Shown: positions 50,513 through 58,272 of the stretch, piece by piece
Position numbering within the stretch: position 1 is the first letter of the stretch
Layout of the letters: every line of letters starts with the position of its first letter
From: Deltaproteobacteria bacterium
GTDB taxonomy: Bacteria > UBA10199 > JADFYH01
Length of the DNA stretch: 64,000 nucleotides
Direction: 5' to 3'
NCBI GenBank assembly: GCA_015233135.1
Contig: JADFYH010000007.1
Span: 32,222 to 96,221, forward strand
The notes under the pieces: model-generated
Seen by the model: the letters and a program-made list of their open reading frames with translations, nothing else
The model's database searches: none
Told to the model about the DNA's origin: nothing
Translations under genes and position numbers: made by a program

Positions 50513-53224
50513 ATGCCCAAAGACCCAAAAAAAAATGAAGAAGAAGAAAATCAGGAATGGCTCGAGTCTTTTGACGAGGTTTTGGAACACGAAGGCCCGG
50601 AGAGGGCGCGTCAAATTTTAGCGGAAGTGGAACAGCATGCCTCGGAAAAAGGAATTTTGCTTTCAGCCCTCAATACCTCCTATACCAATACCATTTCTCT
50701 ACAGGCGCAGCCTGTTTATCCTGGAGATCTGGAACTCGAAAAACGGATTCGAAGCATTATTCGCTGGAATGCCATGGCTATGGTGGTTCGGGCCAATAAA
50801 AAAGAAGATGGAATTGGGGGGCATATTTCCAGCTTTGCCTCAGCAGCCACTCTTTATGAGGTTGCTTTTCAACACTTTTTTAGAGGACGAGGGGAAAGTG
50901 GTTTTGGGGGCGATCAAATCTATTTTCAAGGCCATGCCTCTCCCGGGATTTATGCCCGAGCCTTTCTGGAAGGACGACTCAGTCAAAAACAACTTGAGAA
51001 TTTCAGGCGTGAATTAAAGGCGGGTGGCGGCTTGTCTTCTTATCCCCATCCCCAGCTGATGCCTGAATTTTGGGAATTCCCCACCGTCTCTATGGGTTTG
51101 GGACCTATTGCGGCTATCTATCAGGCTCGCTTCAATCGTTATTTGGAGGCTCGAGGGCTCATTCCTGCATCCAGCCGGCGCGTCTGGGCATTCTTGGGAG
51201 ATGGTGAAACCGATGAACCGGAAAGTTGTGGGGCCATTTCTTTGGCTTCCCGTGAAGGCTTAGACAACCTCATTTTTGTGATCAATTGTAATCTTCAACG
51301 CCTGGACGGCCCCGTGCGAGGGAATGGAAAGATCATCCAGGAATTAGAAACCCTTTTTCGAGGCGCGGGATGGAATGTAATTAAGGTGATTTGGGGCAGC
51401 GATTGGGATCCGCTTTTGGAACAAGACCACGATGGTTTGCTAAAGAAGCGCATGATGGAAGTCAGCGATGGGCAATATCAAACTTATGCCGCTTGTAACG
51501 ATGGAAAATATATCCGCGAACATTTCTTTGGGGCTTATCCCGAATTGTTAAAGCGGGTGGAGCATCTCTCTGACGAAGATTTGGCGCGCCTACGTCGTGG
51601 AGGGCACGACAGCGAAAAGATGTACGCGGCTTATAAAGCAGCCGTGGAGCATAAAGGTTCACCTACGGTTATATTAGCCAAGACCATCAAGGGTTATGGT
51701 TTGGGAGAAGCGGGTGAAGGAAAAAACGTGACCCATCAACAAAAGAAACTCAATGAAGAAGAACTCTCCGAGTTTCGTACACGCTTTGGTATTCCCATTT
51801 CGGATGAAGATCTGGCCTTTACCCCATTTTATAAACCCATAGAGAGTTCCAGCCTCATTCAATATTTGCAGGAACGTCGTGCAAAATTGGGAGGCTATGT
51901 CCCTTCTCGCAAAACGCTTTTACTTCCTCCACTCCAACTGCAAGAAAATTTGTTCGATGAATTTTCGGCGGGAACCACAGGCCGTGCGGTATCCACCACC
52001 ATGGTGTTTGTGCGCATCCTTTCAAAACTTTTGCGTGATCCAAAACTGGGCAGAAATGTAGTGCCTATCGTCCCCGACGAAGCCCGAACTTTTGGGATGG
52101 AATCGCTCTTTGCCCAACTGGGCATTTATACTTCGCTTGGACAAAGGTATGAACCCGTAGACAAGAAAAATATCTTTTTCTATCGTGAGGCCGTCGACGG
52201 TCAAATTTTGGAAGAAGGCATTAACGAAGCGGGGGCCATGGCTTCTTTCTGTGCCGCGGCTACGGCTTATTCCAGCCACGGGGTGCAATGCATCCCTTTT
52301 TATATTTTCTACTCGATGTTTGGTTTTCAACGTACGGGCGATCAGATTTGGCAAGCCAGCGATATGCGTGCGCGTGGTTTTTTACTGGGAGCTACCTCCG
52401 GGCGTACGACTTTGGCGGGTGAAGGATTGCAGCATCAGGATGGGCAATCGCATTTGCTCGCTTATCCTGTGCCCAATTTAAAAGCTTATGATCCTGCTTT
52501 TGCCTACGAGTTGGCGGTGATTATTCAAAATGGGATGGAACGGATGTATGAAAAGCAGGAGAATGTTTTTTACTATATTACTTTGCACAATGAAAATTAT
52601 GCAATGCCTGTGATGCCGGAGGGAGTAAAAGAGGGGATATTGAAGGGGATGTATCCGATTGTCCCCTCTCCTCAATCCTCCCCCCCGAGGGGGGAGGAAG
52701 TAGGAATTAATTCATTATCTCCCTCGCCCCTTGCGGGAGAGGGCCGGGGAGAGGGGCCATTAATTGCGAACCTCTTCGGCAGCGGAGCTATACTCGGTGA
52801 GGTCTTGCGCGCGTCAAAAATTCTGGAAGAAAAATTTAAGATAGCTACAAAAATATGGTCTATCACTTCTTATAAAGAATTGTATTGTGACGCAAAAGAA
52901 TGTGAACGTTTCAATTTAGAACATCCTGAACAAGAAAAGAAACTGCCTTATTTGAGGCAATGTCTACAAAACGAAAAAGGTATTTTTGTGGCGGCCTCCG
53001 ATTATGTGCGTGCTTTACCCGATTCGATTTCTGCGTGGTTTCCCAAAAAACTTTATGCCTTGGGTACCGATGGCTGGGGGCTCAGCGAGAGCCGTGCCTC
53101 ACTGCGGCGACATTTTCGAGTGGATGCCGAATGGATTTGCTACACAGCCCTTTACGCCTTGTGGGAAGAAGGAAGTTTTTCTTTGGAAGATTTGAAGAAG
53201 GCGAAGGAAGAATTGTTAGGATAA
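50513..53224 (+). CDS. aceE: Pyruvate dehydrogenase E1, homodimeric type
   Basis: TPP-dependent E1 of the pyruvate dehydrogenase complex. 903 residues. N-terminal INTSYTNTI-like ALNTSYTNTI, the TPP motif GDGETDEPES (about 238-247) with the N at LIFVINCNLQRLDG, and C-terminal transketolase-like domain (GRTTLAGEGLQHQDGQSH). Residues about 716-749 (between GMYPI and IANLFGSG) are extra sequence (VPSPQSSPPRGEEV and LSPSPLAGEGRGEG) encoded by a palindromic repeat, 52660-52757, that keeps the frame. aceF follows 17 nt downstream. Confidence 0.96.
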   Translation: MPKDPKKNEEEENQEWLESFDEVLEHEGPERARQILAEVEQHASEKGILLSALNTSYTNTISLQAQPVYPGDLELEKRIRSIIRWNAMAMVVRANKKEDGIGGHISSFASAATLYEVAFQHFFRGRGESGFGGDQIYFQGHASPGIYARAFLEGRLSQKQLENFRRELKAGGGLSSYPHPQLMPEFWEFPTVSMGLGPIAAIYQARFNRYLEARGLIPASSRRVWAFLGDGETDEPESCGAISLASREGLDNLIFVINCNLQRLDGPVRGNGKIIQELETLFRGAGWNVIKVIWGSDWDPLLEQDHDGLLKKRMMEVSDGQYQTYAACNDGKYIREHFFGAYPELLKRVEHLSDEDLARLRRGGHDSEKMYAAYKAAVEHKGSPTVILAKTIKGYGLGEAGEGKNVTHQQKKLNEEELSEFRTRFGIPISDEDLAFTPFYKPIESSSLIQYLQERRAKLGGYVPSRKTLLLPPLQLQENLFDEFSAGTTGRAVSTTMVFVRILSKLLRDPKLGRNVVPIVPDEARTFGMESLFAQLGIYTSLGQRYEPVDKKNIFFYREAVDGQILEEGINEAGAMASFCAAATAYSSHGVQCIPFYIFYSMFGFQRTGDQIWQASDMRARGFLLGATSGRTTLAGEGLQHQDGQSHLLAYPVPNLKAYDPAFAYELAVIIQNGMERMYEKQENVFYYITLHNENYAMPVMPEGVKEGILKGMYPIVPSPQSSPPRGEEVGINSLSPSPLAGEGRGEGPLIANLFGSGAILGEVLRASKILEEKFKIATKIWSITSYKELYCDAKECERFNLEHPEQEKKLPYLRQCLQNEKGIFVAASDYVRALPDSISAWFPKKLYALGTDGWGLSESRASLRRHFRVDAEWICYTALYALWEEGSFSLEDLKKAKEELLG
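52660..52757. repeat. GAGGGAGAGGG-family palindrome inserted in frame in aceE
   Basis: Imperfect palindrome of about 98 bp around GAATTAATTC (52704-52713). The left arm carries CCCCTCTCC and CCTCCCCCCCGAGGGGGGAGG, the right arm CCCTCGCCCCTTGCGGGAGAGGG and CGGGGAGAGGGG. It contains no stop in the aceE frame and adds a Pro/Ser/Gly/Arg/Glu-rich peptide. Confidence 0.85.
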
Positions 53225-53241
53225 ATGGAGAAATAACTACT

Positions 53242-54459
53242 ATGGATTTTCTACTCCCCACTCTTGGAGAAAATATTCAAACTGCCGATGTGGTTCGCGT
53301 GTTAGTTGCTCCGGGTCAGCAAATTAAAAAAGATGAACCCATTCTGGAATTGGAAACTGCAAAGGCCGTTTTTGAGCTTCCGGCGCCCAGTGCGGCGACG
53401 GTTCAGGAAGTTTTAGTGAAGGCGGGAGACAAGGTAAAAGTGGGGCAGCGGGTGATGAGATGGGAGACGAAGGAAAATTTCAAATCCAAAGAAGTAAAGG
53501 TTAGTGAAAAACCAACTGGATCTCTCGCAACAGCTCGAGATGACAAAGTTCTGTCACCTCGAACGGAGGGGAGAGGTCCAGTGGATCTAAATGCAAAAGC
53601 CTTTGCCTCCCCCCTCGTGCGTCGTCTGGCCCGAGAGAAGGGAATTGATTTGTCACAAGTTCAGGCTTCGGGTGAACATGGAAGGATACTCCCTGCAGAT
53701 CTCGAGCAAAAACAGAATTCTGTGGCATCCCACTCAGAGTCTAAATTCGAAAAACCTTCAATTCCCCTTCCCGATTTTTCAAAATGGGGTAATGTCGATC
53801 GCAAGCCTATGAGCCAACTGCGTTTGGCGGCTGCTCAAAATCTGACGCAAGCCTGGAGTCAGATTCCTCATGTCACGCAATGCGAAGAAGCCGATATTAC
53901 CGAGGTGGAAAAATGGCGCAAGGGTGCGAAGTCAAAACTGACAATGAGTGCGATTCTAATCAAGATTTTGGCCGAGCTTTTAGAAAAATTTCCTAGCTTT
54001 AATTCCAGTATCGATTTGGCAAAAGAAGAAATCATTTATAAAAAGTACAAGCATGTTGGAGTTGCGGTGGATACAGAGCGAGGTTTAGTGGTACCGGTGA
54101 TTCGAGATGTCGATCAAAAAGATGTATTTCAGATTGCAGAAGAATTAAATGTATTGTCTGAAAAAGCGCGCTCAAAGAAATTAAAGTTGGAAGAAATGCA
54201 AGGGGCTTCCATCACCCTTAGCAACCTAGGTGGAATTGGCGGAACTTTTTTTACTCCCATTGTCAATTGGCCCGAAGTGTCTATCCTAGGGGTTTGCAGA
54301 GCGAAGCTCACTCCTGTGTGGAAAAATAACGGGGTGGAACCCCGACTGATTTTACCTTTGTCGCTCTCTTATGATCATCGGGTGATTGATGGGGCAGATG
54401 GGATAAGGTTTTTGAGGGCACTAGTGGAGAAGCTGGAGAGTTTGGCTAAAATTGAGTAG
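53242..54459 (+). CDS. aceF: Pyruvate dehydrogenase E2 (dihydrolipoamide acetyltransferase)
   Basis: 405 residues from ATG 53242. One lipoyl domain (1-75) with the lipoylated Lys in LELETAKAVFELP; a linker; the E1/E3 peripheral-subunit-binding domain (about 117-150; ASPLVRRLAREKGIDLSQVQ); and the catalytic domain with SYDHRVIDGADGIRF (the His and Asp are catalytic). The linker, residues about 92-114, is encoded by a 68-bp palindrome (53515-53582). The last 39 nt overlap the convergent MazF gene. Confidence 0.94.
   Translation: MDFLLPTLGENIQTADVVRVLVAPGQQIKKDEPILELETAKAVFELPAPSAATVQEVLVKAGDKVKVGQRVMRWETKENFKSKEVKVSEKPTGSLATARDDKVLSPRTEGRGPVDLNAKAFASPLVRRLAREKGIDLSQVQASGEHGRILPADLEQKQNSVASHSESKFEKPSIPLPDFSKWGNVDRKPMSQLRLAAAQNLTQAWSQIPHVTQCEEADITEVEKWRKGAKSKLTMSAILIKILAELLEKFPSFNSSIDLAKEEIIYKKYKHVGVAVDTERGLVVPVIRDVDQKDVFQIAEELNVLSEKARSKKLKLEEMQGASITLSNLGGIGGTFFTPIVNWPEVSILGVCRAKLTPVWKNNGVEPRLILPLSLSYDHRVIDGADGIRFLRALVEKLESLAKIE
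53515..53582. repeat. Palindromic repeat in frame in the aceF linker
   Basis: Arms ACTGGATCTCTC...CTCGAGATGACA and TGTCACCTCGA...GGGGAGAGGTCCAGT are imperfect inverted repeats around AAGTTC (53546-53551). It encodes the inter-domain linker (TGSLATARDDKVLSPRTEG region). Confidence 0.82.
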
Positions 54460-54813
54460 AAAATCCAGACCTTGTTTGATTTTTAAAAGATCAATCTCTG
54501 CAAGAGGACCTAATTCTTTTATGAAAAAACTTCTATGCAAGGTGTGTATTTGATCGATTAATATATCCGATGGTTTCTCAATTTTTAATTGGGCAGAAGG
54601 GCTCACTCGGCATCTTAAAATGTTTTCCTTTTCAAGTTTGGTAGTGAGAGGAACAAGAGTGATGCTTATGGTCTCAGTGTTCAGAACATCATTGGATTGG
54701 AGTACAACTGCAGGCCGGATTTTCCCGGGTTTCGATTTGATCGGAGGATTCATATTTACCAGGTAACAATGGCCTTGTTTAATCAATAGGTTTTCGGATT
54801 TGATGGAACTCAT
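54421..54813 (-). CDS. MazF/PemK-type toxin
   Basis: 130 residues with the MazF barrel: QGHCYLVNMNPPI, KSKPGKIRPAVVLQSND, and TISITLVPLTTKLEKENI, followed by DILIDQIHTLHRSFF. Probably an mRNA interferase. The 3' end overlaps aceF by 39 nt on the opposite strand. ATG 54813 chosen; an in-frame start at 54828 adds five residues. Confidence 0.88.
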   Translation of the reverse strand: MSSIKSENLLIKQGHCYLVNMNPPIKSKPGKIRPAVVLQSNDVLNTETISITLVPLTTKLEKENILRCRVSPSAQLKIEKPSDILIDQIHTLHRSFFIKELGPLAEIDLLKIKQGLDFLLNFSQTLQLLH

Positions 54814-55012
54814 TGAGAATTTCCTCATGCTCTTTTTTGGTTTTTTTGTAGTATTCTTTTAGCTTTTCCAACTCTTTTTTTCGAATGAGCTGTTTGTTGT
54901 ATTCAGCAATTGCTTCGTTGATATATTCGGTTTTAGAGCGGTATGGGTAGAGCTTCAGGATCTGATTGATTTCAGATTCTATTTTAGGCTGAATATTTAA
55001 TTTAAGGGCCAT
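54779..55012 (-). CDS. Antitoxin of the MazF-like toxin
   Basis: 77 residues, mostly helical: IQPKIESEINQILKLYPYRS, KTEYINEAIAEYNKQLI, then a Lys/Glu coiled tail. The N-terminus fits a ribbon-helix-helix antitoxin. Overlaps the toxin start by 35 nt. Its promoter (55037-55065) lies in the lpd upstream region. Confidence 0.8.
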   Translation of the reverse strand: MALKLNIQPKIESEINQILKLYPYRSKTEYINEAIAEYNKQLIRKKELEKLKEYYKKTKKEHEEILNEFHQIRKPID

Positions 55013-55036
55013 AATATGGTACCTCCTATAGGACTA

Positions 55037-55065
55037 TATCTAGGGATATAATTTAGGTGTGTCAA
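55037..55065 (-). promoter_or_regulatory. Candidate promoter of the MazF-like module
   Basis: Minus strand TTGACA (55065-55060), 17-nt spacer and TAGATA (55042-55037). Overlaps the region just before the divergent lpd start (55077). Confidence 0.5.
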
Positions 55066-55076
55066 GAGGGCTTCTT

Positions 55077-56504
55077 ATGTCAAAAAAATTAGAAAAAACT
55101 CAAGTGCTAGTTCTCGGTGCTGGTCCAGGCGGATATGCAGCCGCTTTCAAAGCGGCAGATTTAGGGCTTCAGGTGACTTTGGTGGATACCGAGGCAAACC
55201 CAGGTGGAGTATGTTTATACAAAGGTTGCATTCCCTCCAAGGCGCTTTTGCATGTGGCTCGAGTGATTAATGAGGCAAAGGAAGCTTCGGAATTTGGCTT
55301 GAGTTTTTCATCCCCCAAAATTGATCTTCAAAAATTAAAAGCCTGGAAAGAAGAAGTGGTAGGCAAATTAACCGCTGGTTTGAGCATGCTTTCCAAACAA
55401 CGCAAAATTAATTTTATTCAAGGTCGCGGAGACTTGATTGATCCGCATCAGTTGCTGATTCAAGGCACAGATGGCGAAGAGTCGATTCTTCCCTTCGAAT
55501 ATTGCATTTTAGCCACTGGATCCCGCCCATTCATCCCTCCTCATTTGGCCTTGGAAAGTCTTCATCTTTGGAATTCTTCCAAGGCCCTGGCCTTGGAAGA
55601 AGTTCCTTCAAAATTGCTCGTGGTGGGAGGCGGTTATATCGGCTTGGAGTTGGGAAGTGTTTATGCGGCCTTGGGTTCCCAAGTGCATGTGGTGGAAATG
55701 CTCGATACACTTCTAGCCAGCGTAGATCGCGATTTGATCAGGCCTCTGGCCCGTCGCCTGGAAAATACTTTTCACAGCATTCGCCTCAAAACAAAAGTGG
55801 TTTCGATTGTCGAAAAAGGAACAGGCCTTACCATTGTTCTGGAAGATGCTGAGGGAAAGCAAAGTGAAGAAGATTTTGACAAGGTGTTGATCGCCGTAGG
55901 CCGCAAACCCAATAGCAGCGGCATCGGATTGAGGGCCTGCGGCATCTTAAAGGACGAGAAAGATTTTATTAAAGTGGATGCAGAACGCCGGACGAATCTG
56001 CCCCACATCTTTGCCATTGGAGATGTGGCGGGAGAGCCCATGTTGGCGCATAAAGCCACCCATGAGGGAATTGTGGCGGCTGAAGTGATTGCGGGAGAAA
56101 AAGTGATTTTTGATCCACGCTGTATTCCTGCCGTAGTGTTTACCGACCCTGAAGTGGCCTGGTGTGGACTTACCGAGACCGATGCCAAAAAACAAAATCT
56201 GGAGGTAAAAGTTTCGCGCTTCCCCTGGACTGCGTCCGGACGCGCTTTGAGCCTGGGTCGAAGTGAAGGAATGACCAAAATAATTTGCGATGCAGCCACC
56301 GAGCAAGTGCTGGGAGTAGGAATCGTGGGTGTTGGAGCCGGAGATTTGATTTCGGAAGGAGTACTGGCCATTGAAATGGGGACTACGGCCAGCGATTTGA
56401 AATTGTCCATTCATCCTCATCCCACACTTTCAGAAACCTTGATGGAGGCGGCGGAAGGGATTTCTGGGACGAGTTTGCATGTGTATAAGCCGAAGAGGGG
56501 ATAG
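55077..56504 (+). CDS. lpd: Dihydrolipoyl dehydrogenase
   Basis: E3 component, reoxidising dihydrolipoamide with NAD+. 475 residues from ATG 55077. FAD site VLVLGAGPGGYAAAFKAADL, redox pair Cys46 and Cys51 in GGVCLYKGCIPS, NAD site VVGGGYIGLELGSVYAALG and C-terminal HPHPTLSETLMEAAE with the catalytic His-Glu. It is separated from aceF by 617 nt filled with an antisense toxin-antitoxin pair, yet lies on the aceEF strand. Confidence 0.96.
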   Translation: MSKKLEKTQVLVLGAGPGGYAAAFKAADLGLQVTLVDTEANPGGVCLYKGCIPSKALLHVARVINEAKEASEFGLSFSSPKIDLQKLKAWKEEVVGKLTAGLSMLSKQRKINFIQGRGDLIDPHQLLIQGTDGEESILPFEYCILATGSRPFIPPHLALESLHLWNSSKALALEEVPSKLLVVGGGYIGLELGSVYAALGSQVHVVEMLDTLLASVDRDLIRPLARRLENTFHSIRLKTKVVSIVEKGTGLTIVLEDAEGKQSEEDFDKVLIAVGRKPNSSGIGLRACGILKDEKDFIKVDAERRTNLPHIFAIGDVAGEPMLAHKATHEGIVAAEVIAGEKVIFDPRCIPAVVFTDPEVAWCGLTETDAKKQNLEVKVSRFPWTASGRALSLGRSEGMTKIICDAATEQVLGVGIVGVGAGDLISEGVLAIEMGTTASDLKLSIHPHPTLSETLMEAAEGISGTSLHVYKPKRG

Positions 56505-56570
56505 TAATGACCGATGCTGGTCCCTTTGAGACGATCAACACGGTTCATATTCCGAAAGGCAGTATTCAGT

Positions 56571-56709
56571 AGATCTTTCATAAATCAGCGAACGGTCCAA
56601 GTGCAAGGCGCGGAGGGTCCAAAATACCGGAGTTTGCTACTGCAAATGAGGATTTTTTGGATACCGCAACGCCGCAATTGGATCGTGCAGCGATTTATGA
56701 AAGAGATCT
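56571..56709. repeat. 139-bp palindromic repeat downstream of lpd
   Basis: AGATC-TTTCATAAATC at the left pairs with GATTTATGAAAGAGATCT at the right (ending 56709), and the inner parts (GGTCCAAGTGCAAGGCGCGG versus CCGCAACGCCGCAATTGGATC) are also complementary with mismatches. It lies between the lpd stop (56504) and the trmJ stop (56708), and its last bases overlap the trmJ stop codon. Confidence 0.8.
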
Positions 56710-57454
56710 AGTCCTTCAATTTATCCCATTGTCCCTTCACCCACTGCACCTGCCTACAAATTCCTCGAATAATATTTTTTTCCGGATCTGTAATCTGAGC
56801 TCGGTTAAAAAGATTTCTTAAAATTCGAGGGATATGTTCCGGGTTATTATTTCTCACAAAACCAATATCCAAAAGCATTTGAGTGAGGTGTTCATACATT
56901 CCTTCCAATTCTTTCACTGAGGGAAGTTTTGCTTTTTTTTCTTCTTTGGGCTTCAAATTAAATCGATAAAGCTCGTGCGCCACCAACAAAACTGCTTGTG
57001 AAAGATTATAAGATTCAAATTTTGGATTGGCGGGGATGGTCACCAAATGCTGACACAGCGCAAATTCTTCGTTGGAGAGTCCATTCATTTCATTTCCAAA
57101 AAGAAGGGCCACCTTGCTTTTTTTGGGAACTTGTTCCGCGATAAACCCAGGTAGCTCCGACAAGTCCAGGGTGTTTTGACGGTAACGCCCACGACGGCGC
57201 GTAGTGCCTATCACAAAATGGTAAGGCTCTAAAGCCTTGGGCAAATCCTTAACGACCGGGGCTTTTTCAATGAGAGGATAGGCACCTACGGAATAGCGCT
57301 TCACATCCAGATCGTTTAAATCAAAGACCGGGTTCACCAAAATCAGTTTTTCAAATTCACAGTTTTTTAACGCGCGCGCCACAGCGCCGGCGTTACCGGG
57401 ATACTGGGGGCGAACCAAGATAAAATCGAGGAGTGAGGAAAGGGCACGAGACAT
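56708..57454 (-). CDS. trmJ: tRNA/rRNA methyltransferase (TrmJ-like SPOUT)
   Basis: 248 residues, SPOUT fold. LVRPQYPGNAGAVARALKNC at the start, ALLFGNEMNGLSNEE and IPANPKFESYNLSQAVLLVA are the SAM/RNA motifs of the TrmJ/TrmH family; likely 2'-O-methylates tRNA position 32. A C-terminal dimerisation helix of about 80 residues follows. It begins right where the prohibitin-like gene's stop ends (no gap). Confidence 0.9.
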   Translation of the reverse strand: MSRALSSLLDFILVRPQYPGNAGAVARALKNCEFEKLILVNPVFDLNDLDVKRYSVGAYPLIEKAPVVKDLPKALEPYHFVIGTTRRRGRYRQNTLDLSELPGFIAEQVPKKSKVALLFGNEMNGLSNEEFALCQHLVTIPANPKFESYNLSQAVLLVAHELYRFNLKPKEEKKAKLPSVKELEGMYEHLTQMLLDIGFVRNNNPEHIPRILRNLFNRAQITDPEKNIIRGICRQVQWVKGQWDKLKD

Positions 57455-58258
57455 TTATTTAGAATCGCCATGGGAAATATCCACAAAAGGAACAGAATTC
57501 CCCATCATGTACTGAGGCAATTTTCCATCCCAACGCTTCACGGCCTCGAGTTTTACCAGATTTTGATTTTGTTGCAGGGCCTCGGTTTGAATTCGAATAG
57601 CTTCGGCCTCCGCCTTGGCTTGGGCAATACGTTGTTCGGCTAAAATCTGCGCCTTCTTTAGCTCATTTTCTGCCGTGAGTGCATCTTGTTGAGCTACTTG
57701 CTTGCGTTCAATCGCATCCGAAAAGGCCTTGGAAAACTGAAAGTTCGTAATCGCCAGCTGTCTATATTCGAGATGATTTTTCTTCAATACATCCTGAAGC
57801 TTGGCCTGAATGAGAGAACTCACTTTTTCACGTTCAGTAATCAATTCGGCCGCTGTAAATTGCGCCGTGACGGACTTGAGAGACTCTTGCATCGCCGGAT
57901 CCAAAATAACAGACTCTCGATTCACTCCGGGTTGCTGCACGTACTGGTTCACTTCCAATTGAACCACCGTGTAATTCAAGGTCAGATTCGTGATCACATC
58001 CTGAAGATCTTTGGACACTGCTTGGGCATGCTCCAGCTTTATTTCTCGAGGTTGGGTATTGATCCGAACCACCTTTTCCATGAGAGGAGTTACAAAGTGA
58101 AAACCCTCGTTAAAAATCTTGTCACTCACCGCACCAAAGCGTAACACCACCCCACGCTCCCCTGGTCCGATAATCACAAAGGGAGAAAGGATATTCAACA
58201 AAATCATGACGACAAAGAATCCCCCAATAAACTTTACACCTTTACCGATTTGACTCAT
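57455..58258 (-). CDS. Prohibitin-family (SPFH) membrane protein
   Basis: 267 residues: N-terminal membrane segment (FFVVMILLNILSPFVIIG), PHB domain (GERGVVLRFGAVSDKIFNEG, REIKLEHAQAVSKDLQDV), and a C-terminal coiled coil (AENELKKAQILAEQRIAQAK). These proteins form ring or cage oligomers at the inner membrane, often controlling FtsH protease; no FtsH gene is near. Likely co-transcribed with smc (15-nt gap) and trmJ. Confidence 0.9.
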   Translation of the reverse strand: MSQIGKGVKFIGGFFVVMILLNILSPFVIIGPGERGVVLRFGAVSDKIFNEGFHFVTPLMEKVVRINTQPREIKLEHAQAVSKDLQDVITNLTLNYTVVQLEVNQYVQQPGVNRESVILDPAMQESLKSVTAQFTAAELITEREKVSSLIQAKLQDVLKKNHLEYRQLAITNFQFSKAFSDAIERKQVAQQDALTAENELKKAQILAEQRIAQAKAEAEAIRIQTEALQQNQNLVKLEAVKRWDGKLPQYMMGNSVPFVDISHGDSK

Positions 58259-58272
58259 AAATTCTCCTTATA

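Noticed and set aside
56514..56711. 65-codon open frame after lpd
   Set aside because: It coincides with the 139-bp palindromic repeat; no homologous pattern, so taken as repeat sequence.
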